Origin: Toxorhynchites rutilus septentrionalis | Lineage: Eukaryota; Arthropoda; Insecta; Diptera; Culicidae | Reading direction: 5' to 3' | DNA: 64,000 nt | Assembly (NCBI RefSeq): GCF_029784135.1 | Contig: NC_073745.1 | Location: forward strand, 308,774,834-308,838,833 | Shown: in pieces, positions 11,801 through 22,798 of the stretch | Layout of the letters: each line of letters starts with the position of its first letter | Numbering within the stretch: position 1 is the first letter of the stretch | Made by a program: the position numbers and the translations under genes | The notes under the pieces: generated by a model | The model's database searches: none | Seen by the model: the letters and a program-made list of their open reading frames with translations, nothing else | Told to the model about the DNA's origin: nothing

Positions 11801-11845
11801 TGGGGGTACAAATTGATCGCATCGTGAAAAATGTCCAATTTTAAA
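8803..11845. other. Non-coding stretch, mostly single-copy in appearance
   Basis: I see no repeat family shared with the rest of the window and no supported gene. Composition is less AT-rich than the TE regions. Open frames at 9547-9945, 9648-9881 and 10725-10943 overlap each other on both strands and have no recognisable domain. Regulatory or untranslated sequence of a gene outside the window is possible but not shown. Confidence 0.45.
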
Positions 11846-11847
11846 CG

Positions 11848-12180
11848 TTCATTGCTCAGTCATTTCTTGATGGATTGATGAGATTTTTACGTCAATCGAT
11901 TTCGGCACTCTATAACAATTTTTAACATTGAACAAAATAATGTATATCATGAAAGAACTACCGAAAAATTAAAAAATCCCAATCGTTATCCAAACGGAAA
12001 TACCTCGTTTTGATTGGTCGAATTCGAAGATACAAGCTTCCTCTTGTACTCACAATTATTGCTCGTTCATTTTCTGATAGATTTATGAGAGTTTTGCATC
12101 AATCATTTTGGTCACTCTATAACTCCATTACAGTAAAAATAAATAAAATAGTATATTTCATGAAACTACAGACTACAAAA
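11848..12180. repeat. Two diverged tandem units of about 207 bp
   Basis: Sequence around 11848-11970 (TTGATGGATTGATGAGATTT...CACTCTATAAC...TATATCATGAAA) recurs at 12055-12176 (TTCTGATAGATTTATGAGAG...CACTCTATAAC...TATTTCATGAAA). No coding potential. The repeat family is not recognised. Confidence 0.55.
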
Positions 12181-12235
12181 CCTGGGGAAATCGGCTTATC
12201 ACAGATTTCTAAGCCAAAGAGCCTGAGGAAATCGA

Positions 12236-12372
12236 CCAATGCCGACCCGCTCTCAATATCGGTCCGACTGATTTGACCCACTCTCAATATCGGTAAACGC
12301 GGTTATCTCGACCCGCTATCGACGGAACCCTGCACGACTGATTTGACCAGCTCTCAATATCGGTAAATGCGA
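12236..12372. repeat. Diverged satellite, block 1
   Basis: Repeated phrases CCCGCTCTCAATATCGGT and GATTTGACC alternate with CGCTATCGACGGAACCCTGC. The same vocabulary makes up block 2 at 13650-14110, so the two blocks are remnants of one array or of the same family. Confidence 0.75.
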
Positions 12373-12439
12373 TTGTTACCGAACACGTAAAAAGAAAACA
12401 CAATTTTTTTATTTTTCTTTGAACACATCATTGAACGTA

Positions 12440-12765
12440 ACAGCTTGAGCTTGAGCTTAGGTAGACTGAACAATTCGTAGTTGCTCTCCGTGATTGGCCT
12501 GAACCAACCAAATTGCACAAAGAACTCACAGAATGACGCTTGGGACTAGCAAATCATTTTCGTTGTGCAATTTTCGGTGATTCGAGCTTTAAATGGTCAA
12601 TAACGACACCGGCCACGTCCTTACAGTCACCAAGGGAAGGGAAGGAATGTTAGTATGATATTCGCCGCCCGAAGGCCAGAAGGGTCGCCTCTATAGCGTG
12701 GTTCCCTAGCGTTTATCAAGGAAGGAATAGTTATTAGTGGGAAGGGTTAACAATCAGGATTCACA
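12440..12765. repeat. Probable interspersed repeat fragment
   Basis: A non-coding segment starting GCTTGAGCTTGAGCTT and containing GACTGAACAATTCGTAGTTG. It resembles repeats I associate with mosquito genomes, but no second copy is in this window, so class and ends are not established. Confidence 0.3.
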
Positions 12766-13009
12766 GCGGTATGTGATGTGATTCTATAAACGCGAACTCT
12801 CAATCTCTCGACGAAGCGGAATACCGAGAATCGAACGCTTTTCACCAAGAAATTTTTTAATTTATCATGCGTCATACTTTTCAATTCTTCATATATTTTA
12901 ACCTGAACGAACCTAAGCAACCTGGAACCATCTCCACAACAAAACGGACCTACAATATATATCGTGGCATATCGCATCGCTGACTTTCTAATTTTCCACA
13001 AATTTTGAT

Positions 13010-13600
13010 TACCGACGACGGAGAATATTCGTGAGAAACCTGAAAAGGTAACCCAAAACCACCTCCATAATAAAATGGACCTATAATTTTTATCGTAGCT
13101 TATCGCGTCGCGAACTCCCTAATTTTTCTATAGATTTTAACAGATGATGCATGTTTTTGATTGAATCATTCAAAATATTTCCTGGACTATCGGATTGCAT
13201 ACTTTCTAACCTTTAATTGTGATCACCTTACGATGGAGGTTACCCATGGGAAACCTGAAAAGGTCACGCCTCTTTGATAAAACAGACCTATAATTTTTAT
13301 CATAGCGTAAGGCGTCGCGAACTTCCCAATTTTCTTAATATGTTGACACCCAACGATGGATGTAATTCATGGGAAACCTAAAAAGGTCACCGAGGAGCAT
13401 CCAAACAGTGAGAGGGACATTCAAAATATCTCGTGGATTATCGGGACGCACACTTTCTCTAACTTTTGTAATTTTCTATCACCCTGCGATGGAGTTTATT
13501 AATGGAAAACCTGAGAAGGTCACCGAGATACTCCTCAACAACAATAAAAGAGACGTTCAATATATTTCGTGGATCATAAGTTATAACATATTATAAAAAG
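13010..13600. repeat. Diverged tandem array with AAACCTGAAAAGGTCAC units
   Basis: The phrase CGATGGA...ATGGGAAACCTGAAAAGGTCAC recurs at about 13015, 13230, 13353 and 13487 (spacing about 215, 123 and 134 bases). It is accompanied by TATAATTTTTATC(G/A)TAGC and GCGTCGCGAAC. Units are strongly diverged, so the array is old. It lies between the two satellite blocks. Confidence 0.65.
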
Positions 13601-13649
13601 CTTTCGAAAAATTCTACTTAGATAAAGAATGACAAATGTATGTGCGACA

Positions 13650-14110
13650 GGCGGAGACAGCGATCATCTCGATCCGCTATCAACAAAATTCTGCGCGGTC
13701 ATCTCGATCCGCTATCGTCAAAATCCTGTGCGACCGAGTTGACTCGCTCTCAATATCGATAAACGCGGTCATCTCGATCCGCTATCGACAAAACCCTGCA
13801 TGGTCATCCCGATTCCGCTATCGAACAAATCATTTGTGGTCATCCAGATCCGCTGTTGACAAAATCTTGCTCGACCGATTTGGCCCGCTCAATATCGGAG
13901 AACGCGGTCATCCCGAGTCGCTATCAACAAAATCCCGTGCTGTCATCCAAAATCGACAAAACCGCTATCGACAAAATTTTGCACGTTCATCCCGAGCCGC
14001 TATCGATTAAGTCCTTCTCGGTTTTTCCGTGTCGCTATCCACAAAATCCTGCACGATCGATTCAATCCGCTATCGATATAGATAATGCGATCATCCTACG
14101 TGACCATCCC
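13650..14110. repeat. Diverged satellite, block 2
   Basis: About a dozen imperfect units built around GGTCATCCCGATCCGCTATC and GACAAAATCCTGC, in the same family as 12236-12372. Units vary from about 35 to 70 bases. The long open frames that cross it (13636-14010 and 13856-14146) are a by-product of the repeat and not genes. Confidence 0.8.
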
Positions 14111-14795
14111 GCTCCCGAATTAGAACAACAAAAATATATCCCGTGATTGTTGTAAGTTGTGGTTATTACCGGATAATTTAAATTAGTTAAGTTACATATC
14201 CTTGAAAACTTACATTTCGTCACATATATAACTCGTGCTCGTAAGATTTTTAACACCACTGTATTTAGCTGTCTCGTAGCCGTTATCTACGAGTGTTTGG
14301 TGTATTCGGAAGGAATATTAATCCATTTTTCCATCAAGTGGTTTTCAAAATCGTTTTCAGAAATTTGATGGTTTCTAAATTTTCTTCACAGATAACTTCC
14401 ATAGTTTCACATTTTTCACTGTGGATAACATTTGAGCAAATGTTATAGAATCATGTGCCTTGTGCTTTGTGTTTTGGGTCATTGTCCTGGTAAAACCTGG
14501 TAAATCCTCGATTCAGTCTCATTTTGTTGACACTTTGCTTCATATATTCCTTCAGGATGTTTAAGTAAACATTCTGATCCAATACACCATCGATATGAGT
14601 TTCAGTCAATTTTCATACATTCGCACATACATTTGTCAGCCTTTATCTAAATAGAATTTTTCGAAAGCTTATTATAATTTGTTATAACCTATGGTCCACA
14701 CAATAAGCACCATCCAACGACTAATCGTCATCCTTCTGTCATCATCACTCGTTTGTAAACACTGGTGGAGTGAACAACTAATTCCCAACAATCAA
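14111..14795. other. Non-coding stretch
   Basis: No gene. I searched here for a decayed histone reading frame upstream of the stem-loop at 14803 and recognised none. Confidence 0.45.
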
Positions 14796-14802
14796 ACAAA
14801 AC

Positions 14803-14838
14803 GGCCCTTTTCAGGGCCACCAAATCATTGGCAAAGAG
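14803..14838 (+). promoter_or_regulatory. Orphan histone-mRNA 3' stem-loop plus purine-rich downstream element
   Basis: The sequence GGCCCTTTTCAGGGCC (14803-14818) forms a perfect 6-bp stem with a UUUC loop and is followed by ACCAAA. It fits the metazoan histone stem-loop consensus GGYYYU-UHUH-ARRRCC with 3' ACCA, bound by SLBP. The element AAAGAG at 14833-14838 lies 14 bases past the stem, where the U7-snRNP target (histone downstream element) belongs. Only the plus strand fits, because the minus loop would be GAAA. No histone coding sequence lies upstream. At 14893 begins CCTACGTCAACTATGCGGTCGTG, resembling a family A terminus. Confidence 0.75.
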
Positions 14839-14839
14839 T

Positions 14840-16020
14840 TTAACGATGTAATTTTTCAAACATATCCAAAATCAGTATGAAACAGATACCCTAACGAAAT
14901 CCTACGTCAACTATGCGGTCGTGTCTCGGACACAACCCTTCTGTGACGTTTTTCATCAATGAAAATGGAAGAATGGTGTGGCAATTCGAGTGTCTACGCT
15001 TCAAAAATGGAGCCTCCTCGAGCTTTCAAATATGATCGATAGAAAAGGATAAGAGCAGGCTTCAACATTGAAAGACTTTAACTTTGTAATGACTTAACAG
15101 CTGATGATGAAATACACAAACTGGGCATGAACCGGTCAAACTATTATGTATAAAGAGTTTGTTCCACCTGGCTTATCGGTTAGTGGGAAAATATTACCCC
15201 AAAGTTTAGAGATATGTGAGGGCCAGAATCCGTTAGGCTCTTCTGAACGAAAATGTGCCAAATCTCTAGTTAATGTTAGCCCGAAATCACAGCTGGGGCC
15301 TACATTATCTGTCATTCTCATCTGCTTTGGTCTGTGTAATCTTTCTGTTTTCCTAACAATTAAGGCAGTACTAGAAAGTCAAGAAATTAAAAAAAAATTA
15401 ATATCTTTTACATTTTAGTGATGCGGTATCTAACCTGGTACGGCCATAACAATGAACTTCAAACACGATTCTCTCGAAACAAGTTTTTTAAAACTGGCGT
15501 ACACGATGTCTTAAGTTCTACTGAACCGATTCATGTCGAATTTATATGGATACAATATGCAGGCATCTCGCTATCGTTTGAACCTCTAAAATATGATATT
15601 TTTAAGTTTTACTATTTTTAAAAATCGGGATACGCAAGAAAAATCGTTTTGAATCGCATTTAATTTTTCAAACGGCCGCCCTTTTGTCAAAAAAGATTTT
15701 TTTGACTTGTACGAGGTTCATAGCGAGGATAGCGGCATCTTTACTGATTCAGAATCTGTTCGATTTTTTTGTTTCAGATAACCAGAAGGGCTGGAATCGT
15801 GTACGCCATGGCACAATTTTTTTTTTGAACCCTCTCACTTCATCAGCTCTACCTATTCTAACTATTCTAGTTATGAATATTTTTTCTCCGTTCAATTTTT
15901 GTTCTATTGTTAAAAGATAGATGAAGAAATAATGATATAATGGATACTGAAAACAAGATCGAAATGCATGTGTCTACACTAGAATACCCCTTGAATGCAA
16001 AATTGAAAGAATATTTTTAT
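14840..16020. other. Non-coding stretch
   Basis: Apart from the family A-like terminus at about 14893-14930, nothing was recognised. Open frames at 15136-15920 overlap on both strands and show no domain. Confidence 0.4.
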
Positions 16021-16028
16021 CAGCATTA

Positions 16029-17003
16029 GGGTAACACGGGGTGATTTGGACCACCCCATTATCTCAAAAAGTACGGCTCAACTTGGATTTTTTATAATGT
16101 CATCTTCTTTTATTAATGAACCGTATGTAACTAACGTAATACAACTTTGGTAAAATTCGATAGGTGGAAGGAAATGGTAGCATAAACACAGCAAGCACTT
16201 CGATTGTCAAAAAATGTGGATTTTCCGATCGTGGTTTTAAGGTTTTTCCCGCTGATTAAACAAACTTTTTGTGTATTGTGCAGTAAAGTTCTGTTCGCCT
16301 ACAGAAGAGGAACAATTTAATGCAGCGAAACTGTAATTTTGATAACAATAAATGAAATCAATTGCATTTTAATTTTTGCATGTTGTGCGGGGTGGCATGG
16401 ATACGTTTTTGTGGGGTGAATTGGTCCTGCAGATTTGGAGTTTTTCTTTGGTCTAATTGATTCCAGATGCCGCTGAATTACAAAAAGAGGTTGGCAGACA
16501 AAGTTGGAAGAAGGAGGAGCTTGAAAGAGCAACGCAGGCCATCAAGAACGGCTTTTCTTTGACCAAGCATCAAAAGTGTTTGAAAATGCTCGAACAACAG
16601 TGAAAAAATCCATGCAGAATTCGAGATGGTCTCAATCCAATTTTTCGGGTCTGGAATCTGGCCAAGACACATGGTATCGATCCCAGAACACTGTTACTGA
16701 TTGTAACATTATTCTATAATACTTTACATAAACAGAAGTATGTTTTTTTCGATGAAACACACACTGGATCAAATCATCCCACAGATGGTCCAAATCATCC
16801 CGCATCAAATGTTAATGTCCAAAAATCATCTCTTTTATTTTATGATGGATTTGGTAGTTTGAAGCTTGATATAGTGATTAAACATTATTGATTGAGAGAA
16901 AACAAGTGTAGCCCAGTGTACAATGTGACATTTTTTATTTAGACCGTATTGGTTTAAACATTAGGCGATTTGCTTAGGTGGTCAAAATTCCCCCCTTTTC
17001 CCC
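16029..17003 (+). mobile_element. Pogo-like element relic with TA flanks
   Basis: TA at 16027-16028 and 17004-17005 flank 975 bp. The ends are imperfect inverted repeats. The left reads GGGTAACACGGGGTGATTTG and the right, inverted, GGGGAAAAGGGGGGAATTTT, and both continue into GACCACC. Inside is a psq-type helix-turn-helix relic (next feature). Pogo/Tigger elements use TA target sites, so structure and protein agree. The catalytic domain appears to be missing. Confidence 0.65.
16466..16625 (+). pseudogene. Pogo-type psq DNA-binding domain relic
   Basis: The ATG at 16466 opens MPLNYKKRLADKV. A one-base shift then gives WKKEELERATQAIKNGFSLT, and a further shift gives ASKVFENARTTVKKSMQ. Read together these follow the order of the psq/pogo helix-turn-helix (MP-KYKRK...W-EE-L--AI-AI--G-S---AS--F-VP-TTL-RR). 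At least two frameshifts break it. No DDE domain is seen downstream. Confidence 0.65.
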
Positions 17004-17005
17004 TA

Positions 17006-17580
17006 ATGACCGTTCGAACGGCTTCAACCGAAGCGTTGAACATCATTTTACAAAAAAATGGGAAAGAGTGCACATTGTAATCGCTTTTAAACCGAAGAAT
17101 GTCACGTTTCCATCGTTCACTTGTCCTGGGTAAAACACAAAACAAAAACATAATTGATATGTCAAATTATGGTTGTTGTATTGTAAATTAAAATCCAATC
17201 ACTGGTAATTAAATACCCTCTATCAACAAATACCTTTCACTGTATTGCACGCACATTTTATCCACTATCATTGTTCCATGCTACAGTGCACAGCTTTGAC
17301 CCAAACGACAATTAAGTTGCCTTTTTACAAGCGTGCAAAAGCATATTCATTAGCAGCGATTCGAGGAAAATTACATTTCTATGTTTAGCAGCACTTACGT
17401 GGGAGATGAAACGAACATAACGAAGTGATTAGTATCAATTGTTTGTTCACAAGCTATAACACTTACGAATTAACAATATTCGTTCGTATGTTGAACAGTG
17501 AATCGTTATAACATAGCCCTAAAAATGAGTCTGCACGGGTTTCGTAAGCTGAAGAAGGTAAACGTCTCAAATCCGAAGAG
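17006..17580. other. Non-coding stretch
   Basis: Nothing recognised between the pogo-like relic and the mariner relic. Confidence 0.4.
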
Positions 17581-17582
17581 TA

Positions 17583-18269
17583 CTTGGTGTACAAGTATGA
17601 AACTTTTTTTTTAGGAATACCACCGTTTATTATATCAAGATGAAAATCATAATCTATCAACAGTATTGTGTATCGATAGATATATATATCGATAGCTATA
17701 TAATCCCACCACTCTGGCAATTTGTGGATGCCACGCCGAAAGAACTGTTCCATTTTCCACATTTTTGTAAAAATTTAGGCGCTGCTCAGCAAATGCGTAT
17801 TCCATCGATACAAATAAATGTCAATCGAAAGTAGCCAATTCTGGTACACGTGATTGTGGAAAAACGGCCACAATACGAGCAAAGACACGATAAAGTTATT
17901 TTGCTGCACGACAATGCTCGGCCGCCTGTCGCGGAACATACTTGGAAACGCTGAAATGGGAGGTCCTATCCTACCCACCGTATTCTCCAGACATTGTTCC
18001 GTCCGATTACTACCTTTTTTGATCGATGCAACATGGCCTGGTTGACCAGCATTTCTCCAATTTTGATGAAGTCAAAAATTGGATCGATTCGTGGTTAGCC
18101 GACAAACCGGCCGATTATTTCCGCAAAGAGATCCGTGTCAATCGAAAGAAAAATGGGATAAAGTTGTGACTATCGATGGACAATACTTTGAATATTAAAT
18201 TTGTAACCTTTTATGCAGAAGAAAACATTAATTTTTGAAAAAAACGAAGAAACTTACCGGTACTCCTAT
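17583..18269 (+). mobile_element. Internally deleted mariner element
   Basis: TA at 17581-17582 and 18270-18271 flank 687 bp. The left end reads CTTGGTGTACAAGTATG and the inverted right end ATAGGAGTACCGGTAAG, an imperfect terminal inverted repeat. A full mariner is about 1.3 kb, so roughly half is missing. The surviving coding part matches the C-terminal third of a DD34D transposase. Confidence 0.75.
17854..18198 (+). pseudogene. Mariner (DD34D) transposase, C-terminal relic
   Basis: In successive phases the plus strand reads LLHDNARPPVAEHTWKR (second catalytic Asp in HDNARP), EVLSYPPYSPDIVPSDYYLF (third Asp in YSPDIxPSDYxLF), then LVDQHFSNFDEVKNWIDSWL and DGQYFEY with TAA at 18196-18198. 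Spacing matches DD34D mariners. At least one frameshift lies near 17945 and a stop follows DYYLF. Confidence 0.85.
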
Positions 18270-18299
18270 TAGAACCATAGATTCGTTTGCACTTAGTGT

Positions 18300-18960
18300 C
18301 TCGTCGCGAATTCATCTATCTCGTCTTTCACCATATTCGAGAAATAGAAAAAAGATGGAATCGGGAAAAAAACTGTTCGACCATTCATAATTCTTCGAAA
18401 AACATTCATATTCAGGTAAGAATGACGAAGAAATTTATCTAATTTTAACCTGATTAGCATTGGTGGCTACTGGTCACCAGATTTGTTCCAGATTCTCGGT
18501 GATTTGTTGAGGGCTTTCTATCGTTTGTATTTTTCTTCAACCGTTTCGCGTACAACATCGAGTCTCATTCGTCGAAATGTTGGAGGCATAACCCGAGAGA
18601 CATAGGACTACACCATGAGCTGTCAATTTAAATAACTTATCGCAAATTCAAGTATACCTTCGTCCAAAAGAAATAATCCACAAATTGTATCATGCAGCAC
18701 CTTTCGCAGAACAGCAACAGCGATGGAACAATCGCAATGGAACGATTTTTTCACCTTCACTTCTGAATCGATGATCACAGCTTTCTCTATAGGAAAATTT
18801 TCTTCCTTTTCGGCAATGCGTTACTCTCTGACGCCACTTTCAATCCGAAAACAATGCACAAATTCGTGAAAACTATAAGAAAAACACATTGTGTTTCATT
18901 ATTTCGGATATCACATTATAATTCATCGAACTATTGCATTGAATTGTATTGATATAACTT
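18300..18960. repeat. Dispersed repeat family E, copy 2
   Basis: Shares segments with 32880-33240: the run GACGCCACTTT(C/T)AA(T/C)CCGAAAACAATG at 18831-18856 matches 33167-33192, and the neighbouring text is similar. It also shares CAGGTAAGAATGA (18413) with the start of the window. Ends are not defined and there is no coding potential. Confidence 0.5.
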
Positions 18961-20213
18961 TTTAGTAAAAGACTCGGTGGCTCCGAAAGGTGCCATATTC
19001 TTAGAGAATGGATTTGTTTTTGTTCTCGCTGGAACAAGCAGTCTTTCTTGCCAACCCTCTTCCAGATGCACTGAATGCAGAATTTTCAACTGTATCATCA
19101 CCACCATTTTTAGCACCTCCCACAGTCTTCAGAATCCTTGCTCAGTGTATATTGCTGAATTGGCAGCGATACACTGGGCGCTGGACAGCGTCGCCTCACG
19201 ACCTGTTGAACACTATTCCATTGTAACGGATAGTCTTAGCTCTGTCGAAGCTATCCGTTCAGTGAGGCCGGAAAAGCACTCGCCGTACTTCCTTGAGAGA
19301 ATACGAGTAATCTTGAGTGCTTTATCCAGACGCTGTTGTGTCATTACCTTTGTCTGGGTCCCTTCACATTGCTCAATTCCGGGTAATGAGAGGGCTGACT
19401 CATTAGCAAAGGTAGGTGCAATTGAAGGTGATATTTATCAGCGTCAAATCGCCTTCAATGAATTTTATTTTTTAGTCCGCAAAAATACCATAGTTAACTG
19501 GCAACGCGAATGGAACGAAGATGAATTGGGCCAGTGGCTCCACTCGATTATCCCTAAGGTTAGCCTCAAACCATGGTTCAAAAGTCTGGACTTGAATCGG
19601 GACTTTATTCGCACCTTCTCCCGACTCATGTCCAATCACTGTTCGTTGGACGCGCTACTCTTTCGTATTAATCTTGCCGGCAACAATCTTTGTGTTTGTG
19701 GCCAAGGTTACCACGACATCGAGCACGTTGTTTGGTCGTGCGACCTGTATCTTTTCGCCAGATCGGTGCCGGTGAGAGACGTGTTGGCTCGGTTAGACCT
19801 TGATTACATGTCCCAAATATATGTATTCATTAAAGCTATCGATCTTTGTGTGTGATTGTCCTTATACCCTTAGTTTTTCCTTTTCCTTTGTGAGAGATCG
19901 GATCCCTTCTTAAGAATAAGATGAAATGTAAATACATATTAGATATAAGATAGGTTTAAGAATTGAGTGTGATGAGTGTGATTGAGAGTGTGAGTGTGAT
20001 CATTGCAAACATATCCTCATATCCCCTCCTTTTCCTGAAGAAAATATGTCACCCTTCTAAACTCGAGTCGACCGCGAGTAATCGGTTTCCTATATTATTA
20101 ACATTAGAATTAAGGAAAAATGTATATATACTAGTAACAATACAGTAAGGAGTTCGGCTCCTTTAAACCTATGTAACTGAGCCTGTAAAAATAAACGATT
20201 TTAATTTTAAAAA
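18961..20213 (+). mobile_element. 5'-truncated non-LTR retrotransposon (RNase H-bearing), copy 1
   Basis: A C-terminal ORF2 fragment with an RNase H domain and a CCHC-type knuckle is followed by about 350 bases of 3'UTR and an A/T-rich tail (AAACGATTTTAATTTTAAAAAAA). Part of the 3'UTR (CCGCGAGTAATCGGTT at 20072-20087) recurs in copy 2 at 30349 and in the fragment at 43226, which defines the family. RNase H plus this zinc knuckle points to the I/Loner/R1-like side of non-LTR elements. The exact clade is not certain. Confidence 0.8.
18977..19855 (+). pseudogene. RNase H / zinc-knuckle C-terminus of a non-LTR ORF2
   Basis: An open stretch of 292 codons. From about residue 58 it reads SVYIAELAAIHWALD (RNase H Glu), then YSIVTDSLSSVEAI (Asp) and WVPSHCSIPGNERADSLAK (His and Asp), the standard RNase H order. 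The tail has LCVCGQGYHDIEHVVWSC, the CX1CX7-8HX4C knuckle of the I/R1 type. There is no genuine start here: the first 55 residues are probably out-of-frame sequence. Compared with copy 2, about 17 residues are deleted just after the knuckle. The stop is TGA at 19853. Confidence 0.85.
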
Positions 20214-20590
20214 AATCACCACCATAACAGCACTTTGAGCAGGATCGGGTTACTTGGAATGAGTGGTCCGGGACGAAGCAAGTGATATTTATTCGATTTT
20301 CCTGTCTGTAGGTCCGCGATGCGATGCAATGTTTCGTTTCTATTCAGGCTTCCATTGTATTAGGCAAATTCGTCGTATGTATCAGCAGCATTAGGAAAGA
20401 AAAGGATAGATGCACGGTGGCTACTCACGATTGTTTTCGCAGTGGTATTGATGTATTCAAATTGCATTCCGTTGTTATTCTAGATGCCTAGAAGCCTAGA
20501 AGCAATTCAAGAAGCACAGATCTGGCCAATCAATTCGTGGGATATTTTACAATTATTCAATTTTTTATTAAATTTATCAAATTTAATATG
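20214..20590. other. Non-coding stretch
   Basis: Nothing recognised. Confidence 0.4.
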
Positions 20591-20593
20591 TAA

Positions 20594-20730
20594 TTTATTG
20601 TGATATTATTGTGATAGATGCGTAGAAATATTTCTAATCAATTTATGTAAACAAATGGTTGAGTTATAAGCGTTCGGAATCTTTCATGATTTCCTACATG
20701 TTCAGTGTCTATATTAGTCCTACGTCAAAA
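20594..20730 (+). repeat. Family B repeat, 3' fragment
   Basis: TGTGATAGATGCGTAGAAATATTTC and the following text match 29036-29090 and 51268-51375. The fragment ends TTAGTCCTACGTCAA (20715), the terminus shared by families A and B. Confidence 0.65.
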
Positions 20731-21545
20731 TACATCAATTTCACCAATGGAATTCTACAGTCTCTCAACTAAGCTATATAGACCTTCCAAAACTTGGTTG
20801 TTCAGCGTGTTGAAAAAGTCGAGTATCACTCCGAAAAAAGAACTTTTATTTTCTCATTTGAAAAAAAGCGGTCGAAGCACTTCGTTTTCTTGTTATAACG
20901 TTATTTAGAGAATCCCAAGCGCAGAAAATCATAGCTTTGACCTGGTGAAGCCGCATAACAACGCATTGGCGCACACCGCTAGAGCCGTGAGAGATGATCG
21001 AAATTTGCAGAACCAAACGGGGATTACTTCAAATAACTCAACTTGAAAAACATCCTGAAAACTATATGTTTTCTTCATCGGAAAAATTCAACTTGCACAC
21101 TTGGTAACTTTTATGTTAATGATAACGACAATCGCCTTTCAAGACATTGCAGACTACGACAACTTGCAGCTGGGTATCGAATATCTACAGGGAAAACAGA
21201 GATGTTCTATTTTTCCACAAATCAATCAGTAGCTTAATGATTTTCAAAAGTCGTGGTTCCGAAGACCTGCGGAAGACATTCCAAAGATGAAGAGGCAACT
21301 CATTCGTTGTTAGGTCACGAATCCATTGGTAATTGATCATTTCAAAGAACTTCTTCAATAGGATTCAGAGTCTTGATGTATTATCTTGTACAAACAGGGT
21401 CCGGCAAAGTCGTATTCAAGATAGTCAGGGGACTATGAAGAAATGAAATCACGTTTCCCCGTCAACATGACTCAACAACCATTCGGGCGTTTCGTAGAGA
21501 GCGCTCCGAGCTCATTTCATTCTTCGCCGTCAAATGAATTTCGCG
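20731..21545. other. Non-coding stretch
   Basis: No gene or repeat family recognised. Confidence 0.4.
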
Positions 21546-21550
21546 ACAAA

Positions 21551-21614
21551 TCTCTCTCTCTCTCTTCTCTCTCTCTAGCGCTCGCTCTCACTCTCACTCT
21601 CTCTCTCTCTTCAG
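21551..21614. repeat. TC-rich microsatellite
   Basis: Imperfect (CT)n with interruptions (TTCTCT, TAGCGCTCG, CTCTCA). Low-complexity only. Confidence 0.9.
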
Positions 21615-22794
21615 GAAAACAGCCAAAAAAAAGCCATATGTACACACCATATGTGCACATAAATTCTTAATTCTTAAATTTAATTTGTTTGTTTGGAGAG
21701 TTTGTGTGTCACACATAAACTCTGGGGCGTACTGGTCACCCTAAGGAATACGCTCTTTTCCGGCGGCCATACATCGCTTCAACTCCCGTTTCTTGAAGAA
21801 CATTATGCCTCAACTCATTGTTACTTCTGGTTGCTAACGGCTTTTATTTTAAAACATCAAAATAGTACACTATTCGTCATTGGGAAAAAAGGCGAAAAAC
21901 TGATCTTTTTTTTTTGTTTGGAGGTAAAGTGGTCACCTAGAGGGCGCAAAACAGTCATTCGCACGTAGCTAGCTGACTGGGATCGATTTATGCGTTTTTC
22001 CGTCCAAATTTGTTCAAATCATATTTGTTTTAGTAGTTACATGTATAAAATAAGCTTGGCCCACTCCCCTAGAGTCTCAATTTAAATTTTCTCATGCATA
22101 CAAAAACGTAGTAAGAAACACATAACGTTCCGCATGATGAGGCTTGGTTTATTTGGAGTGGCATACTTATCCACGGTCAAGGCCACAAAAAGATTCTCTT
22201 CAAGAGCAGAATGTCATGCGATATATCAGCTTTAGAAAACAAACCATTGTAAGTTGTTATTCACCTATGACAACTTTGCCCCCAAACATCACAGTAGTTT
22301 CTATGCTAATTAATCTCTGAGACTAAACCCAACATCTGTTCACCTCTCTTAGAATATGTGAACAGTCGTCCAAACTGATGATTTGTCCAATATATCAGAT
22401 TAAATAAACTAAATTTCAAGAGAAATTCCTTAAATACCAAGTGCACAAAACTACGGCCGAATGGCTATCGAGAGAGCAATTATTTATATTTTTACATGTG
22501 ACAGCTCTACTGAAGAACAGGGTGGCTCAAAAATCATCAAATTCTTCAAACATAACGTGACTATGAATACGGCACCATAGTCAGTAGTTATACTACCAAA
22601 CAAGCAGGTAACCACTTTGCCCCCCATGATCAATTAGTCCCCACTATCCCTACCTGGTGTTCTATTTCAGTTGTCTTCCTCTCATGTATCATGTATGCAT
22701 GTATTGATGTTTGAGTTCACGGTGGGTAAACAATCGAGCCGTTGATAAATGGTGTAACTACTTTTTCGCATCAGAAATCAAGTTTTCGTTTCAC
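21615..22794. other. Non-coding stretch
   Basis: No gene. Phrases such as ACTGGTCACCCTA (21728), AGTGGTCACCTAG (21928), AACTTTGCCCCC (22273) and ACCACTTTGCCCCC (22611) suggest old MITE fragments, but ends could not be defined. Confidence 0.35.
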
Positions 22795-22798
22795 TATA

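Noticed and set aside
13636..14010. 124-codon open frame
   Set aside because: It is generated by the satellite units. Length and composition follow the repeat.
17671..17694. TATCGATA...TATCGATA palindrome
   Set aside because: Imperfect and AT-rich, inside a mariner relic. Likely a chance low-complexity palindrome.
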